A DNA stretch of 64,000 bases, taken from positions 806,001 through 870,000 of the forward strand of contig JAJQJQ010000020.1 of assembly GCA_028622995.1 (NCBI GenBank). Direction: 5' to 3'. Positions 32,551-45,400 of this stretch are shown piece after piece. The position numbers were made by a program, and so were the translations under genes. Position 1 is the first letter of the stretch; each line of letters opens with the position of its first letter. The notes beneath the pieces were generated by a model. The model saw only the letters and a program-made list of their open reading frames with translations. It ran no database searches and was not told the origin of the DNA. Source of the stretch: Panagrolaimus kolymaensis (Eukaryota > Nematoda > Chromadorea > Rhabditida > Panagrolaimidae).

Positions 32551-35500
32551 TTATTGTGAAAGAGTTTCGATAAATTCCTTTAAGAAATGAACGCCGAATT
32601 TAACATCACCACAGTTGATTTCAACTTCATATTGATCATCGGCTTTTGGTTGCAACGAAATTAGAGTGACTTCTTTCTTAGATACAGTTTGAGCGGCAAA
32701 AAGTAACTGAAACACGTGCCGATTTTTTTTGAAGAATATTTTTAAAAATAAGACTTACATCAGCGCAAAGAATGGATTTACAATTAGCAAATTTATAAAC
32801 TTCATCTACAGTAATAGGATTTTTAGGTTTGAAACGCTTGGAATGTTCATGTGCTCCAGAAAGTCGCTTCTTTTCATCATCGAATTGCTTCTTTGAAAGT
32901 TCAATTCCTTCAATAAGTTCACCGATGGAAGGAATAATAGAAATTTCATAAGATTGATTATTAAAGGAAACAGTCCAATTTGAAGTACTCAAAGTATCCA
33001 CGAAATCTATGCCTGCATTGGACTGACGGAATTCATGTGGCTTAATTTGTGCAAAGCGAAGTGTGCCAGATGTTTGAGGGCCACTATGATCAGGAGTCAA
33101 TATAATTTCTGCTTCAGTTGAATGTTTGTGAGAAACGCGAAATTCTATTGAAAGCATTGAATTTGAGAAAAGTGATGGAGCTCGAGTGAAACGATATTCG
33201 ACAGAGAGACCTGATTGGGTTTCTGCTGCAAGTAATGGAATAAATTTTGGATTAATATATTGAGCTGAAGTTCGTAAAAAGTTTGAAAATGCTCCAGCAG
33301 CAACATCACTAAAATCAAGATCAACAAAAAGATCTTGAGCTGCTGTTTTTGACTGAGGTTTTGCAGCTTTGGAAGCGATCTCTTTCTTAACAGCTGCAGT
33401 AGGCTTTTGTGGTTGCTTTTTAACAGGAGCAACGACCTCTTCTTCTTCATCTTCAGACTTTGAGGATGGCGACTCATCTTCTTCACTTTCATCTCCTTCT
33501 TCAATATCTGATTCATCACCCGAATCAATGGCTTCTTCGTCATCATCCTCCTCATCTTCGCCTTCCTCTGCCCCTTCTTCGTCCTCGTCGTCTTCTGCTT
33601 CCTCATCTTCATCTTCTTCTTCATCGCTGTCATCTTCCGAATAAAATTTATCCAATGTATTGCCTTTTCCTTTCAAAGCATCAGTGGCTATTTCATCCAC
33701 AGGCAATGGCATTGCATTTCTTCGAGCTGTTGGATCTGGAGCAACTTCGGGAAATTCGGGTAATTCAGTATAACCATTGCATTTTTGGTTGAGTAAATGT
33801 GATAAAGTTCCAAGTTGGAAATTTTCACGATCACTATATTGCGAGTGTACCGCGGGAGCGGGTTTTTCTGTCATAAAAATGGTTAATGGGAATTTGCAAT
33901 CTTCTTTGAAAATTAAATTTCTTAAAAATCTGCACCGATCTCGAATATCATAGGATCGATCAAAGCGGGCAAGTTGAATCACATATTTTACAAGAAGTTC
34001 ACATTTTGAACGATCTGTTGCCCAAAGCCGTACAGCAAGATTAAGAATTTGTAATTTAACAATATCAGCTTCATCGACAAATGATTTAGCTAATATTCTC
34101 AAAAGATCTGGAGCCAACGTTGGAACTTTATCAATGTGAGTGGAGACTAGCCAAATTACGCATGCTCGAGCTGGTGGAGCTCGAATGGAATGAATGAGTT
34201 TGATTACGCGTTTTAACAATGGAATGGGTGCATCAGCATGAAGTAAACGTTTTAGAACAACCACAGCTGCGCACACAATATTTTCTTTCGAACTTGATAT
34301 TAAATTAATTAAACATGAAAGACAAGTATCAGAGGAACCAGAAATATGCAAAGCACAACGACCGATGGCTTCAATGGCAGCTGAAGCAAGATCGGACATT
34401 TGTAAATATGCCTAAAATAATGGAATATATATATTTATGATAGTTAAATAATATAATAAAATGAATTTGTAACTCTTCAAAACTTAAAGTAATAAAAAAA
34501 AATTCAGAAAATTAAGTATGTACCTGTAATTCTCTAATAACCAATTGAACATTAGTTTCGGTGACCAAACTAGTCAAAACTTGAAGCTTTAAATGCTTGA
34601 CATGCATACTATCAGATCCGCGAACAAAGAAACTTTTAAGGAAGGGTTCAAAGAGATTCTAAAAAAGGTATTAAAGTTAAAACCAAAATACATAAAAATA
34701 AAAACTACAATTCACAAAGTAACTACAATAACCCCAAAGAGATGTTTTCCAAAGTAGCAACACTAACATAAAAAAAATGTGAAACCAAAGTTTAAAGAGA
34801 AAATTTATTGCTTCTGTTTTTTAGGATTTTTTTTAGCTTTGTAGAAGGAGCAAAAAAAATATACTAAAAAAAGAAGGCAATTAAAGAAAACTAAACACAA
34901 AATAGAAATAAGAAGTGTGCGTTTTACAACATCGAAAAAAAGGAAAAAAATTGGAAATTAAAAGTTACTTTGCTAATTGCAAAAATATTTTCATCTACCA
35001 TATTGTTTCGAGTTGCACATATCGTTGCAATATTTACTAATACAACATATTGAACTTCATTGGGAGCACGTAAAAGACGAACAAGGGCTTTAGGAACCAT
35101 TGAAAGTTGAGATGGTGGAGCAATATAATATAGCAATTGAGCCACAGCCATTACAACCGAACAATTTCGAGATTGTAGCAATGGACGAGCGGAAAGAATT
35201 AAAAGGGTATGATCAGGATCAAGAGGTTCTTGATCTTCTTTGGGTGAAGTGAATTGGGTTCGAGCATAACGAGTTAAAAGTCCAACCTAAAATTTAAAAA
35301 ATTTCGATAAGTAATTTGTTGGGAGAAATTAAATTAAAAGTTATAATACCATGACAATTTGACCCCATTCATCGACATCAGCCAAAGCCCTACAGAGAGA
35401 ACGAAAATGCTTATGAAGAAGATCCAATCGATCAGGACAAGTTTCTTCAAAAGCGTAAACGGCACTACCTAATACTAAAGTTCGCTTATCACCTGAAAAT

Positions 35501-36409
35501 GATAAGGAATGAGAATTTACAATTTGGAATAAACTTGGAGCTTTTATAATAACTTCGCGTTTAATTTTTTAAATATACCTAATAAATAATCAATGCATTC
35601 CAATAAATCAGGCAGCAAATCAGGATTTAAAGAATATAATTTTGGGATAGCATGAGCTGCAACTTTTCTTACATAAGCGCTCATATCTCTAACTGATTGT
35701 TTGAGAGCAAGCAACATTACAGAAGTAATCATGGGCACTCGAATACTTGATAAAACCCTCAAAGCACTAGCTCGAATAAGTTGATTTGGATCTTGTAAAG
35801 CTTTTTGAAATGTGCTAACTGAAAGCAAAGCCAAATCTTGCTGTTCTTCTGCATAACGAACAAGATAAACATATACAAGTTTTTTCAACTAAAAATAATT
35901 AAATGGAATTTAAAAATTCAGCAAAAATAAATATAAATGAAACCTCAAGATTTTTAACTGCAACATTTTTAACGACTGCTGGAAAAAGTTCAGAAACATC
36001 TTTGCCTTTTGCAACCATCTAAAAGTTGAAGGAAAAAATTAATAAAATCAAGTGCTCTCAAAAAAAGGAGGTTAATTATAATAAAGGTTTAGAAAAAGAC
36101 ATTATTGAAATATGTAATCTAATATAATTTTATATGTAACTTACACTAATAATTCGCTTCATGGCTTCCATTTTTAAATTCTCTTTACTGCTATCTAACA
36201 TTGTTTTAAGATCAGCGAATTTACTAAAAGAATTCAAAATCAATAAATCATTACGGATAAAAAAAATTAATTTCAAACCTTTTATTATCTAACATTTGAC
36301 CGCCTTCAGCAATCTCAATCTCAGGACTTGCCAAACCTTCCGCGTATGCCATCCTCATAATTGTTCCACCCTGAAATAAACTCATCGCATTTGATGGAAA
36401 TGAAAACAT
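32551..36409 (-). CDS. AP3B: AP-3 complex beta subunit
   Basis: Nine exons (36279-36409, 36145-36223, 35944-36018, 35579-35888, 35350-35492, 34969-35286, 34524-34658, 32759-34411, 32551-32706) give 999 aa. The N-terminal adaptin trunk is nearly diagnostic: [68 protein letters not shown] and [11 protein letters not shown] helical-repeat trunk continues to [10 protein letters not shown] and PEVAPDP. A hinge of about 90 residues is almost pure Asp/Glu/Ser, as in other AP-3 beta subunits, followed by the ear domain. AP-3 sorts cargo from endosomes to lysosome-related organelles (gut granules in nematodes). The start at 36409 was chosen because the frame stays open through CAG/GGTGG without splicing, adding [13 protein letters not shown]. 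The intron at 34659-34968 is unusually long for the gene. Confidence 0.95.
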
Positions 36410-37202
36410 TGAAATTTTAATTTATCATTACAAAGTTTTTTTTTCATGTCACGATCGGTTTATAAATAAATTGGAAGATCCTACGACGCATTTGTTAAAA
36501 TCGCTTTTCAACGATATCAAAAAAAGTTAGTTTTTCTATCTCGAAACCTTTGCTCAACAATATCTTTATCAATTATTATTTTTATCTAAACATCTGCATG
36601 GGTCAAAAAAAATCTAGGTCGTAAAAATATTCCCAAACAAAAAATGGGCATAATTCAAAAGAAGAAAATATTCTCAAAAGGGCTTTTTGAATGAAAAAAT
36701 TCGATAAATGCAAAACATTTTTTTGTGGCCTTATTGATTCTTCATTCGACCAACGAGAAAAAGAAGCAATGGTGAAGCGGCTCTCCCAAACATTTTCTTT
36801 TTCACTTTCAAAGGCATTGAAATCTTTCTTCTTTTTTTTCACAAAAGCAACCAACAGAAATGAAACTTTGACCAAAATAAGAAATAAATATGTCTCCTTC
36901 GCTGCCAAATAACTAACCCAACTTCGTTATAGGAATAACCTCCGTCCCTTTTTATTAAAATTTTTCTTCGGCGCGATACCTTTTTTTTCTTTAATGTTGT
37001 AAAAAATTTTTATGGTAAATATGTTGAACCTTTTTCTTAATTTTATGATATCGCTATTCTAAAAATAATCCTTTTGGAAACTTATCGCCCGATAAATAAT
37101 ATTTTCCATTTTTTGGGATCGCGTTGTTTTAGTTCTTCACCCTTCTCTCGTTTTTTAAACTTTGAGTTATTAATATATATTCTTCCAGAAATAAAATTCA
37201 AA
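36410..37202. other. divergent promoter region
   Basis: About 790 bases between AP-3 beta (-) and the RRM gene (+). AT-rich; T-runs close to the RRM gene and a TCTTCCAG acceptor about 15 bases before its ATG suggest trans-splicing. No other feature recognised. Confidence 0.4.
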
Positions 37203-38137
37203 ATGGCTACATCACGATCAAGCCAAATTGGATATGATACAAATTCAAAAGATATTGAGCGTCAAAAGTAAATTTTTTTATTATCTTTTTATTTTTCAAA
37301 ACTAAACTTTTTTTTAAGATCTCGTGTATTTGTTGCTGGATTAAATACAAGCGTAACAAGGGATATGATAATTGAATTATTTGCTAGTTATGGGCATATT
37401 ACGGGTGCAACATTATTTAAAGGATATGCATTTGTTCAATATTCAAATTCAACCGAAGCAGATCTTGCCACCATGGCTTTAAACGGATATACATGGCAAA
37501 AAGCAATGCTAGGTTTGTTGCATTTTCTTTTAACAGCTAAAAATATTTTATATTTCTCTTTTTTTAGAAGTTAAAGTGGCATATGACCCAACCAAAGGTG
37601 GAGATTTAATGCCAATGTATGATTTTACCTTATAAATTAATATTAAAATTTAATAGTGGAGTTTTTAGGAAAAGAGCTAAACGAGAGCAAAATGGACCAC
37701 CAGAAAAGCGAGCTAAAATTGAAAGACAAGAACCCATAGTACAAACTAAAGCTACCACGCCTGTATTCGAACAACAACAACAACCCCAAGCAATCATTCA
37801 GGTCCAACAACAACAGCATCAGCAGCAACAATACGCAACCACTAAATGCGATTGTAAGCGATTATCACATTTTTATCTCTCACTTTTTTACCGTAACTAT
37901 TTTTCAGTAATCCCCGATAGTTTTATTTGTGGTGGATGTAAATTTTATACAAATTGCTTTGAATCCTTTTTTGACCATCGTCAAATTCCATGCTCCATAA
38001 AACCTCCCAAACCCGAAGGCGAACCAGAAGTTTTCAAATGTTTTACTTGCTCCAATGCTTTTAATACTTCTTGGGAATTATTATACCATCTTCGAGTCTC
38101 ACATGAAATCACAATGTATAAAATTGCTAAAACATAA
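37203..38137 (+). CDS. RRM protein (hnRNP C/RALY-like) with two C-terminal zinc fingers
   Basis: Five exons (37203-37267, 37319-37512, 37568-37616, 37669-37853, 37908-38137) encode 240 aa. The RRM spans about residues 20-95, with RNP2 RVFVAGLN and RNP1 KGYAFVQY, followed by ALNGYTW and EVKVAYDPTKGG. The SRVFVAGLNT start and the short loop before KG-FVQY are like hnRNP C/RALY. A basic segment (KRAKREQNGPPEKRAKIER) can act as nuclear localisation signal, then a Gln-rich run. The C-terminus has two zinc-finger-like units: CGGCKFYTNCFESFFDHRQIPC (C2HC) and CFTCSNAFNTSWELLYHLRVSH (C2H2). An RNA-binding nuclear role is inferred. The domain combination is not one I can name, so no orthologue is given. 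Confidence 0.82.
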
Positions 38138-38627
38138 ATGTTTAGCCTTTAAATGAAATAATTTTTTTACTGCCACTTTAAAACATTATTTTTACTATTA
38201 TTGTTATTATCAACAAAAAAAATTGATTTTGTTTTGTACTTTTTTATTTGTTTTTTACCTTTTAAATAAAACAAAAAAAAACTTACAAATATTTAATTTT
38301 ATATCATCCAAAACTGCCAATGCATATTTACCAGTAAAGGTGATTTGATTTCTCTTTTTACTGAATACAAACAAAACATACAAAAGCTGATATAAAATTA
38401 CTTATGGCTGGAGATCCCATTCAAATATTTATTTATGAAAGCAAATTTGGTAAAGGCCTTACATTGTACGATTTTATTAAAGCTTTTCTTTTTTTGTCTT
38501 CTTTAAATTTATCCTTAAAAAGATCAGTTAGATACAACAAGTTAAGATAAACATTTAAACAATTTATGCTTTGTGAATTCTATTTATTAGGTAATAATAA
38601 AAACAACAAAACAATTTCAATTAAAAA
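38138..38627. other. convergent intergenic region
   Basis: 490 bases, AT-rich, two 3' ends facing each other. Nothing else recognised. Confidence 0.5.
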
Positions 38628-39054
38628 CTAAAATAAATTTTTGGCTTTCGATAATTGATCAGGCGATGGACGTTCTGGCATTTCATTGTATCCAACATAA
38701 GCTAAAACAGTTTTGTAAAGGTCTCCATTACCTTCACTTAGAAGAGATTCAGCAATAGTTTTATCAATTCCAAAATTTTCAGCTATATAATTTACATCAT
38801 CACGTTTAATTTTAATTTGAGGTTTAATTTGTTGAGCGGGAACAGCAAGGCCATTAACATCGGCATCTTTGAGATCATCACGTTCTTCTTGAGAAGTATC
38901 AGTTATCTAAAAAAAGCGGAAGCTTAAAAATGGAAAAATGATGTAAAAGACTTACTTCAGATGTAGCTTTCTTTAAATCTTGTGCGCCCCATTGATTGTT
39001 GCTGACTTCAGGAGTTTCAACTTCATCTTCAAGATCAGCTTGTTTTGTACTCAT
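38628..39054 (-). CDS. HYPK: HYPK-like NatA-associated protein
   Basis: Two exons (38956-39054, 38628-38906) encode 125 aa, the usual HYPK length. An acidic, polar N-terminal half contains ATSEITDTSQEERDDLK. The C-terminal UBA-like domain reads IKIKRDDVNYIAENFGIDKTIAESLL ... NGDLYKTVLAYV, in the arrangement of HYPK (K-x-x-D-V-x-x-I ... A-x-x-x-L-x-x-x-x-G-x-x). HYPK binds the ribosomal N-terminal acetyltransferase NatA (NAA10/NAA15) and regulates it. About ten extra residues after the UBA (MPERPSPDQLSKAKNLF) extend the tail. NAC-alpha is a related alternative, but its NAC domain is absent. Confidence 0.85.
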
Positions 39055-39562
39055 TTTTTTTAATTGAATCTAAAAACGTTGGATAAAGCTTTTAACATTA
39101 AAAAGTGGTATAAAAGGAACGTGCAAAACAATGTAAAATAAAGGAAAACCTAAAACAAATCTATCGAAAAATGGAATAAAGAAGTTTCAACAAAAAACGA
39201 TAAAACCTTGAAAAAAATTTTCAAAATATTTTTGATAATGCTTCTAAAGACACTTTGCCACCGAAGCTATTGTAGTCCTTCCCAAAACGAAGGACGACGC
39301 ACCAAACACAAATAACAACGATCGACCGCGATTTAGCTTCGTTCAATAATACTCCATAATCGTCCTCCTCCTCTGTGAATCATTTTAAAACCAACTTTTC
39401 GATTTTATTTTTGTAAAAGAAACAATTATAGGAGATAGAAACTCTTCCTATTAATTCTTTAAAACGTGTTTTTATTGCTAAACTTTATGCCTCTTGTTGA
39501 TCTGAGTCATTATTATATAAAATTCTTGGATTATTTCTTTACTATATAATTAATTTTAGAAA
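39055..39562. other. divergent promoter region (HYPK / Arp3)
   Basis: 508 bases between divergently transcribed housekeeping genes. More mixed base composition at 39260-39365 than the surroundings (CCACCG, ACGACGC, CGACCGCG), a likely shared promoter. A TAATTTTAG acceptor two bases before the Arp3 ATG suggests trans-splicing. Confidence 0.45.
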
Positions 39563-41279
39563 ATGATGGATGTACCGCCATGTGTTATCGATAATGGTAC
39601 TGGATACACAAAGATTGGATTTGCAGGAAATAATGAACCTCAATTTATTATTCCAACAGGTTAGAATATTTTTTGATCGAAGCTTCTAAATTACAAAAAA
39701 GCTTGATTTTTTATTCAAAAATCTCATCACAAATTATTTTAGCTATTGCTGTAAAAGAAGACAAAAATCCTGAAAGTGGAATGCAAGGCTTATCAATTCG
39801 AGCTGGTGGACATATGAATATTCCCGACTTGGATTTTTACATTGGCGATGAAGCTCTCTCACCTCAAGCATCAACATACAGTGTGAAGGTTAGTATTTTG
39901 TTGTCGTTTAAGCTTCTTTTCTAATTTGTGCGATGCACGTTATGTTTAAATTTGATTTTCATTTATTGGATACTCAAACTTGTGAAATTTGTAACACTGG
40001 TATGATAATTATATATTTTTTTAGTACCCTATACGTCATGGTATCGTGGACGACTGGAACTTAATGGAACGATATATGGAAAGAAGCATTTTTCAATACC
40101 TCCGAGTCGATCCTGAAGATCATCATTTTCTTCTGGTAAGCTTTCATTAAAAGATTATCAGGTTTTTAATTATCTCTTTTAGACTGAACCTCCACTAAAC
40201 ACTCCTGAAAATCGTGAATTTACTGCAGAAATTATGTTTGAAACTTTCAATGTTCCCGGGCTTTATATTGCCGTTCAAGCTGTTCTTGCTTTAGCAGCAT
40301 CATGGCCAAGTCGAGATCAATCGGACAGATCCTTAACAGGTGTTGTTATTGACAGTGGTGATGGTGTTACCCATTGTATTCCTGTGGCAGAAGGATATGT
40401 AATTGGGTCATGCATTAAACATATTCCTATTGCTGGTCGTGATGTTACTTTCTTCATTCAAAATTTCTTACGTGAAAGAGGCGAGAAAGTCCCACCTGAA
40501 ATGTCATACGAAGTTGCAAAAGCTATTAAAGAAAAGTATTGTTATGTTTGTCCAGATATTTGTAAAGAATTCAACAAGTATCATGAAGATCCATCCAAAT
40601 GGTTTAAAGAATATCAAGGCATTCATAACATCAACAAGAAACCTTTTACTTGCGATATTGGTGCTGAACGATTTATGGCTCCTGAAATCTTCTTTCAACC
40701 TGAATTTATTGCTGGTGAATTCAATACTCCTTTATCATCTGTTGTGGATAATGTTATTCAAATGTGCCCTATTGATGTTCGAAGAAATTTATACAAAAAT
40801 ATCGTACTTTCTGGTGGTTCAACAATGTTCAAGGATTTCGGTCGGCGATTACAAAGAGATATTAGAAAATTATCCGATTATCGGCTTCAAATGATTCAAC
40901 AAGCTAATAAAGCTTCACAAGCTGTAAGTTTTACTTGTGGTTATGAAAAATTCAACTCTTATTTTTATACTCTAATTTTTGCATTTGTACCGGTTTCCTG
41001 TAACACCCTTTCTAATTTTGCAACGTTTTTGATAATCCTTGTTTTAGCCTACTCCAATCGAAGTGAATGTTCATACTCACAAAATGCAACGATATGCTGT
41101 TTGGTTTGGTGGAAGTATGCTTGCTTCAACTGTAAGTTTTTCTTTTTGTAATAAAAATCATCTATCCTTGTTTTATTTTTCAGCCTGAATTTTACAAAGT
41201 TTCTCATACTCGACAAGAATATCTTGAAAAAGGACCAAGCATTTGCCGAACGAATGCTGTTTTTGGATCTATGATTTAA
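39563..41279 (+). CDS. ACTR3: actin-related protein 3 (Arp2/3 complex)
   Basis: Six exons (39563-39659, 39743-39888, 40025-40135, 40183-40923, 41048-41131, 41184-41279) give 424 aa, as expected for Arp3. Actin-fold landmarks: phosphate-1 loop [53 protein letters not shown], phosphate-2 loop [34 protein letters not shown], and the C-terminus [10 protein letters not shown] then [16 protein letters not shown]. The insertions ([16 protein letters not shown] and others) are Arp3-specific rather than actin. It nucleates branched actin filaments as part of the Arp2/3 complex. Two ATGs lie in tandem; the first is taken. All introns are short. Confidence 0.97.
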
Positions 41280-41747
41280 CTTTTGCCCCTTTTCTCAGTT
41301 TCATTATCATTCTGCCAATAATAAGTCACTATTTTCAAGCCTTAATTTTATAATTATCTATTTTTATGTATATGCTTATTATTTTTACTATTGTATTTTG
41401 AAGTTTTTTTTGTTAAATCGATATCGAACTTTTTTATGTGCATGTAATTTTGATTCCTCCATGTTTTCTTGCATTTTTATACTTTTTAATTTATTGTTAA
41501 ATAAATTATTACCGTTCTTTTTGCCTTAAACTTACTTGCATGAAAATTTGTTTTCTCGAGCTTTGTACCTTTTTTCTTGATAAGCCTGTCGGATTTAGGG
41601 TTGTCGAATTTCCCGGGAAATGGGAAAATGGGGAATTTTCCCATTCGACAACCCTAGTCGGATTCCATATTAATCAAATTCGATGCATCCGTTTTGAGAG
41701 TTAAAGTTATTTTTTTATTGATTAGTTTTGTTTTTTAGTTGCTCAAT
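41280..41747. other. intergenic spacer with MITE
   Basis: 468 bases between Arp3 and dynactin-5 on the same strand. Contains the hAT-like MITE at 41596-41656. The spacing is too long for a typical compact operon, and a TTTTTTAG acceptor lies just before the dynactin start. Confidence 0.5.
41588..41664. mobile_element. 61 bp hAT-like MITE with 8 bp target site duplication
   Basis: The element at 41596-41656 has perfect 13 bp terminal inverted repeats, TAGGGTTGTCGAA on the left and TTCGACAACCCTA on the right. It is flanked by perfect 8 bp direct repeats, GTCGGATT at 41588-41595 and 41657-41664. The inner part is also partly palindromic (ATGGGAAAAT ... ATTTTCCCAT). An 8 bp duplication and a TIR beginning YAGGG are hallmarks of hAT-superfamily elements. 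With no coding capacity it is a miniature non-autonomous copy. Perfect duplications suggest a fairly recent insertion. No second copy was noticed in the window. Confidence 0.85.
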
Positions 41748-42472
41748 ATGGAATTACCAACCGTCAATTATGATCCAAAAGATATCATCGAAACCAACCA
41801 AGGAAATAAAATTTCTAAAAAATGTATTGTTCATGGAAGCCAAAATATTGTTGTTAATGGAAGTGTAAGTTTTTGTTTGTTAAATTCTTTTCATTGTTGT
41901 CTATCTTTTTCATTTCACATTTATTTTTTAGGGTATTCTTTTAAATGATGTTGTTCTTAGAGGTGATATGGCACAAATCAAATTAGGAAAATATGCAGTC
42001 ATACGCGAAAGAACCATCATTCGGCCATCTTATAAAGTTTGTTTGTTTAATTTTTTTTAACTTCTTTTAAATTTATGTATTTAGATATTCCATAGTGGCG
42101 GAACATATATTCATTCACATATTGGTGAACATGTTATGATTGAAGAAGATTGTGTTATTGAAGCTGTACAAATTGGTTCATTTGTTCATATTGGTGCTGG
42201 ATCCATTATTGGTAGTGGTGTGATTATCAAAGATTGTTCGATTATTCTTCCAGGTTCTGTTATACCTCCAAATCAAATTGTTCCACCTTTTTCTATTTTT
42301 GGAGGAAATCCTGGTAAGTATAACTTTTTTGCAATGGAATGTAAACTTCAAAAAGAAAATAGCTTTATATTTTTAATTTTCAGCTGTGCAAATTGATGAT
42401 GCTCCAGAATCAACCAATACTTTAATGAAAAATGCAACAGAAGACTTTTATAATAATTTTCGTCCTTTGTAA
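41748..42472 (+). CDS. DCTN5: dynactin subunit 5 (p25)
   Basis: Four exons (41748-41864, 41932-42036, 42085-42313, 42384-42472) encode 179 aa, like dynactin p25. The opening YDPKDIIETNQGNKISKKCIVHGSQNIVVNGS and the left-handed beta-helix repeats (ILLNDVVLRGDMAQIKLGKY, IHSHIGEHVMIEEDCVIEAVQIGSFVHIGAGSIIGSGVIIKDC) are characteristic. The C-terminus carries the PPNQIVPPFSIFGGNP turn and a short helical tail. p25 pairs with p27 at the pointed end of dynactin and helps dynein bind endosomal cargo. The ATG follows a TTTTTTAG acceptor by nine bases, so spliced-leader addition is likely. Confidence 0.95.
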
Positions 42473-45400
42473 ATTGTACATATTTATTTTTTACTTATAA
42501 ATAAACTTGCGATTTTTTTTGTTTCAAAAAATAAATGGACTTGAGATGCTCCTCTTAACGGGATGTGATGGTGGCCGAGTCGGATGGAAAAGCGGCAGAT
42601 TTTTTTGAAGATTTGTGCAAATAAGTCTTTTGTTTTGTTTTGCTTTAGCTTTGATCGAAAGGAAAAAGACTGGAAGGAAAGAGATTTTTCCGATAATACA
42701 AAGATAAGAAATCTTTTATTTAAAAATGCAATATCTTGATGCTCGATGAAGGATATGGGAAAGAGATTCACTGACTGACTCGACATAGGACAAAATGCGT
42801 ACTTTCGTTTTCACAAAGTTTAGGAATTAAAAATTGATTTCTTTTTTTTATGAGAAATTTTTTAACGATACCTTCACCTTTTTTAGAAGTAATATAATTT
42901 ATAGTAATTTGAGATTGGTATGTTATGAAATAATTCAAATCTTTATTATTTTTTTGAATTAATGCTTTCATAGATTCATTCAGGAGCATATTTTTTTTCA
43001 TAATTAGTACTGATAAGGCTGGATTTTTTTTTATCGTTTGAAAAGACTCTTCTGTATTTAATTTTTATTTTTATGTACAGTATTTCTTTAAGTTAGCAGC
43101 TTGATGCTTGATATCCCATGCATTTATAACTTCTTCTCTCTTTTTTTTTACTTTCATGCTACTACTTATTATTTTTCAATCAAAGCAAAATAACCGCCAT
43201 TTTTTTATTATTGTTTACTAATTATGTTTAATCTTGAAACTTCACCTTTTTTTTATTATTTGCTTCTTTCCAAGTTTTGCGCGGTATACTTTTTTATTTT
43301 TCAGCGTGTATCATAAATCTCTTGGCTGGCAGAAGCAAAATAAAACTCTTAAAGAAAACAAAGTATACATAATTAAAAAAGAAAATATGTATCTAAAAGT
43401 AAAAGTGTCAATATAATAATGTTGGCTGGAATTGAAGCTTTTGAACAAATCAATTAAAACCTCTAATTTCCCAAAAGTCTTTTTTTATTGTCGCTCAATT
43501 TACAAACATACTTGACGCAACCTTTTCTTCTTCTTCGATTTTTTGTTTTGTAAACTAAAATAATTGGATGAATGACGCTTTCATTGTAGGTTTTTAAATC
43601 ATTATTGATACACATCCTTGAAATGCGACAATGATGCTGCTTGTGGGTGTTAAATTGGTGAGAACATCATCACTACTGGGGATTGTGAAACTGTTGGGGA
43701 TGACTATCCGAAAGCAGCTTGATTTCTTTTTTATTTAATAGTTTCATTTCGTAATCTTGCGATAAAAAAAAAGGAATGTTTCACGTCAGCTATGGATCAA
43801 ATAAAAAAGTTCATTCACTTTTAGATCTATGAAAAAAAAACTTAATTTAAGTAAAATAATGTGAAAGCTGCTTGACTTAAATTTGATAATTTTTATTTGA
43901 GATATTTCACTTTAATAATATCATAATCAGAGCTTTCTAAATATTTCCAAGATTTTTTTCTGAATGTACTCTTTCATTTTTTTAAAAATATTCTCAAAAA
44001 GTAAATGTCATCATGTTTTCTTAAAATAATAACTCCAGTCCAAATTTTGTCATTTTTTCTTTTCTTCCAAGCTTTTGTTTTGAATGAAATTGTCGGCATC
44101 CATCAAAGGATATAATTTTCTATTTATGTTCAATCAAGCCTTTTTTTCCGTTTTTTCCTTTCTTTTTTTAATTGTAAATGAATATGCCGCTTTTTTGATG
44201 CTTTGTTTTCTATTTCACCACAAAAATCAAAGAAATTCCAAAATGCATGACACAGCTTTTATTAGAGTAGTAGACGACCATGATGAGTTATTATTCTTTT
44301 AAAAATTGGTGATAGTAAAAGTTTCAAAAAAAGTTATAAACGATTTATTATTGCTAACATTCATATTAGATGTGTCAGAAGTTATGTTTCAAAGTTCAAT
44401 TATGACTGATTGTCTTAGGAATTATGGGAATCCTATTAAATAAGCTTCTTAGACTTTGTTATTTTTTTTTCAAAAGCATTTTACGATTGCCCTTTTTCTT
44501 TTGGTTTTTCTAAATGTTTAAAAAAACAATCACTTCAAGCCTTTTTTTTGTCTTTTTTCTTTCCTAAAAACTTTTTTTTAAATAGCAACAAAACCAAATT
44601 CTAATAGCATTTTTTTAGACTGCAGTTTTTTGTTGTTTTTTTCCATTTTCGAAAAAAAATCAAACAAAATTATGAATCAGACTTTCAACATTCTCTATTT
44701 TTGTTTTTCATTGAGATCGTTTTTTGATTGCAAAAACTACTGCCGAAAACGGCGAATTTTCTTTTTTTTTTGTTACAATACTAAATTTGTTTCATATTTA
44801 TTTTTTGTTTAAATTTTATAAAAATCTTGTATCTTTCCAAATGCAACAATTTAGGAGGAAATATGCTATCATCCGCCATTCAGGCTCTAACATTTCTTCA
44901 TTATTCATAAATCAGCTTTATCTTAAAGTTATTTATTTTCTTTTCTTTCACTAATTTTACTTAATTCTTTAATACAATGTTTCATCGCCTTAATTACCTT
45001 TGCGTTTATAATTTTAAAAACTATAACCTTTTAATAAAAGTTCATTTTGGTATCCAGGTTTATTTTATTATTTTCTCAGGATACGGTAATCGCATCAATT
45101 CAGTTTTATTTTTGCATTTAAAACAAACCTTTGTTCATCATTTTTTTGTCTTTGTTTATTTTTTCAATTCAGTCATTTTTTTGAAACCAAATCTTTTTTT
45201 TTTTTTTTGAGTAAAAAGGTTTTCTTCTTTCTCACACCTTTATCAAACAACAGCTGAGGTTTTATTTCTGCTTTAATTTCAAAGAATAAAATAATAATTT
45301 CCGCAAATGCCTTCTGCTATAGGGTATTTGGCAAAGGAAAGATAAAATGACATTTGGCCTAAATTTAAGGTTGCTGGTATAATGAATAACAAAAAAAGAG

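Noticed and set aside
33369..33792. Ser/His/Leu-rich plus-strand ORFs
   Set aside because: They lie opposite the Asp/Glu-rich hinge of AP-3 beta and simply reflect GAA/GAT codons read backwards.
39265..39345. Inverted words CGAAGCTA and TAGCTTCG in the HYPK/Arp3 promoter
   Set aside because: Only 8 bp arms, no target duplication and no internal symmetry, so chance is likely.
41280..41747. Arp3-dynactin-5 as an operon
   Set aside because: Same strand, but about 470 bases apart with a MITE between; nematode operon spacing is usually near 100 bases. SL2-type leaders on dynactin-5 mRNA would reverse this.
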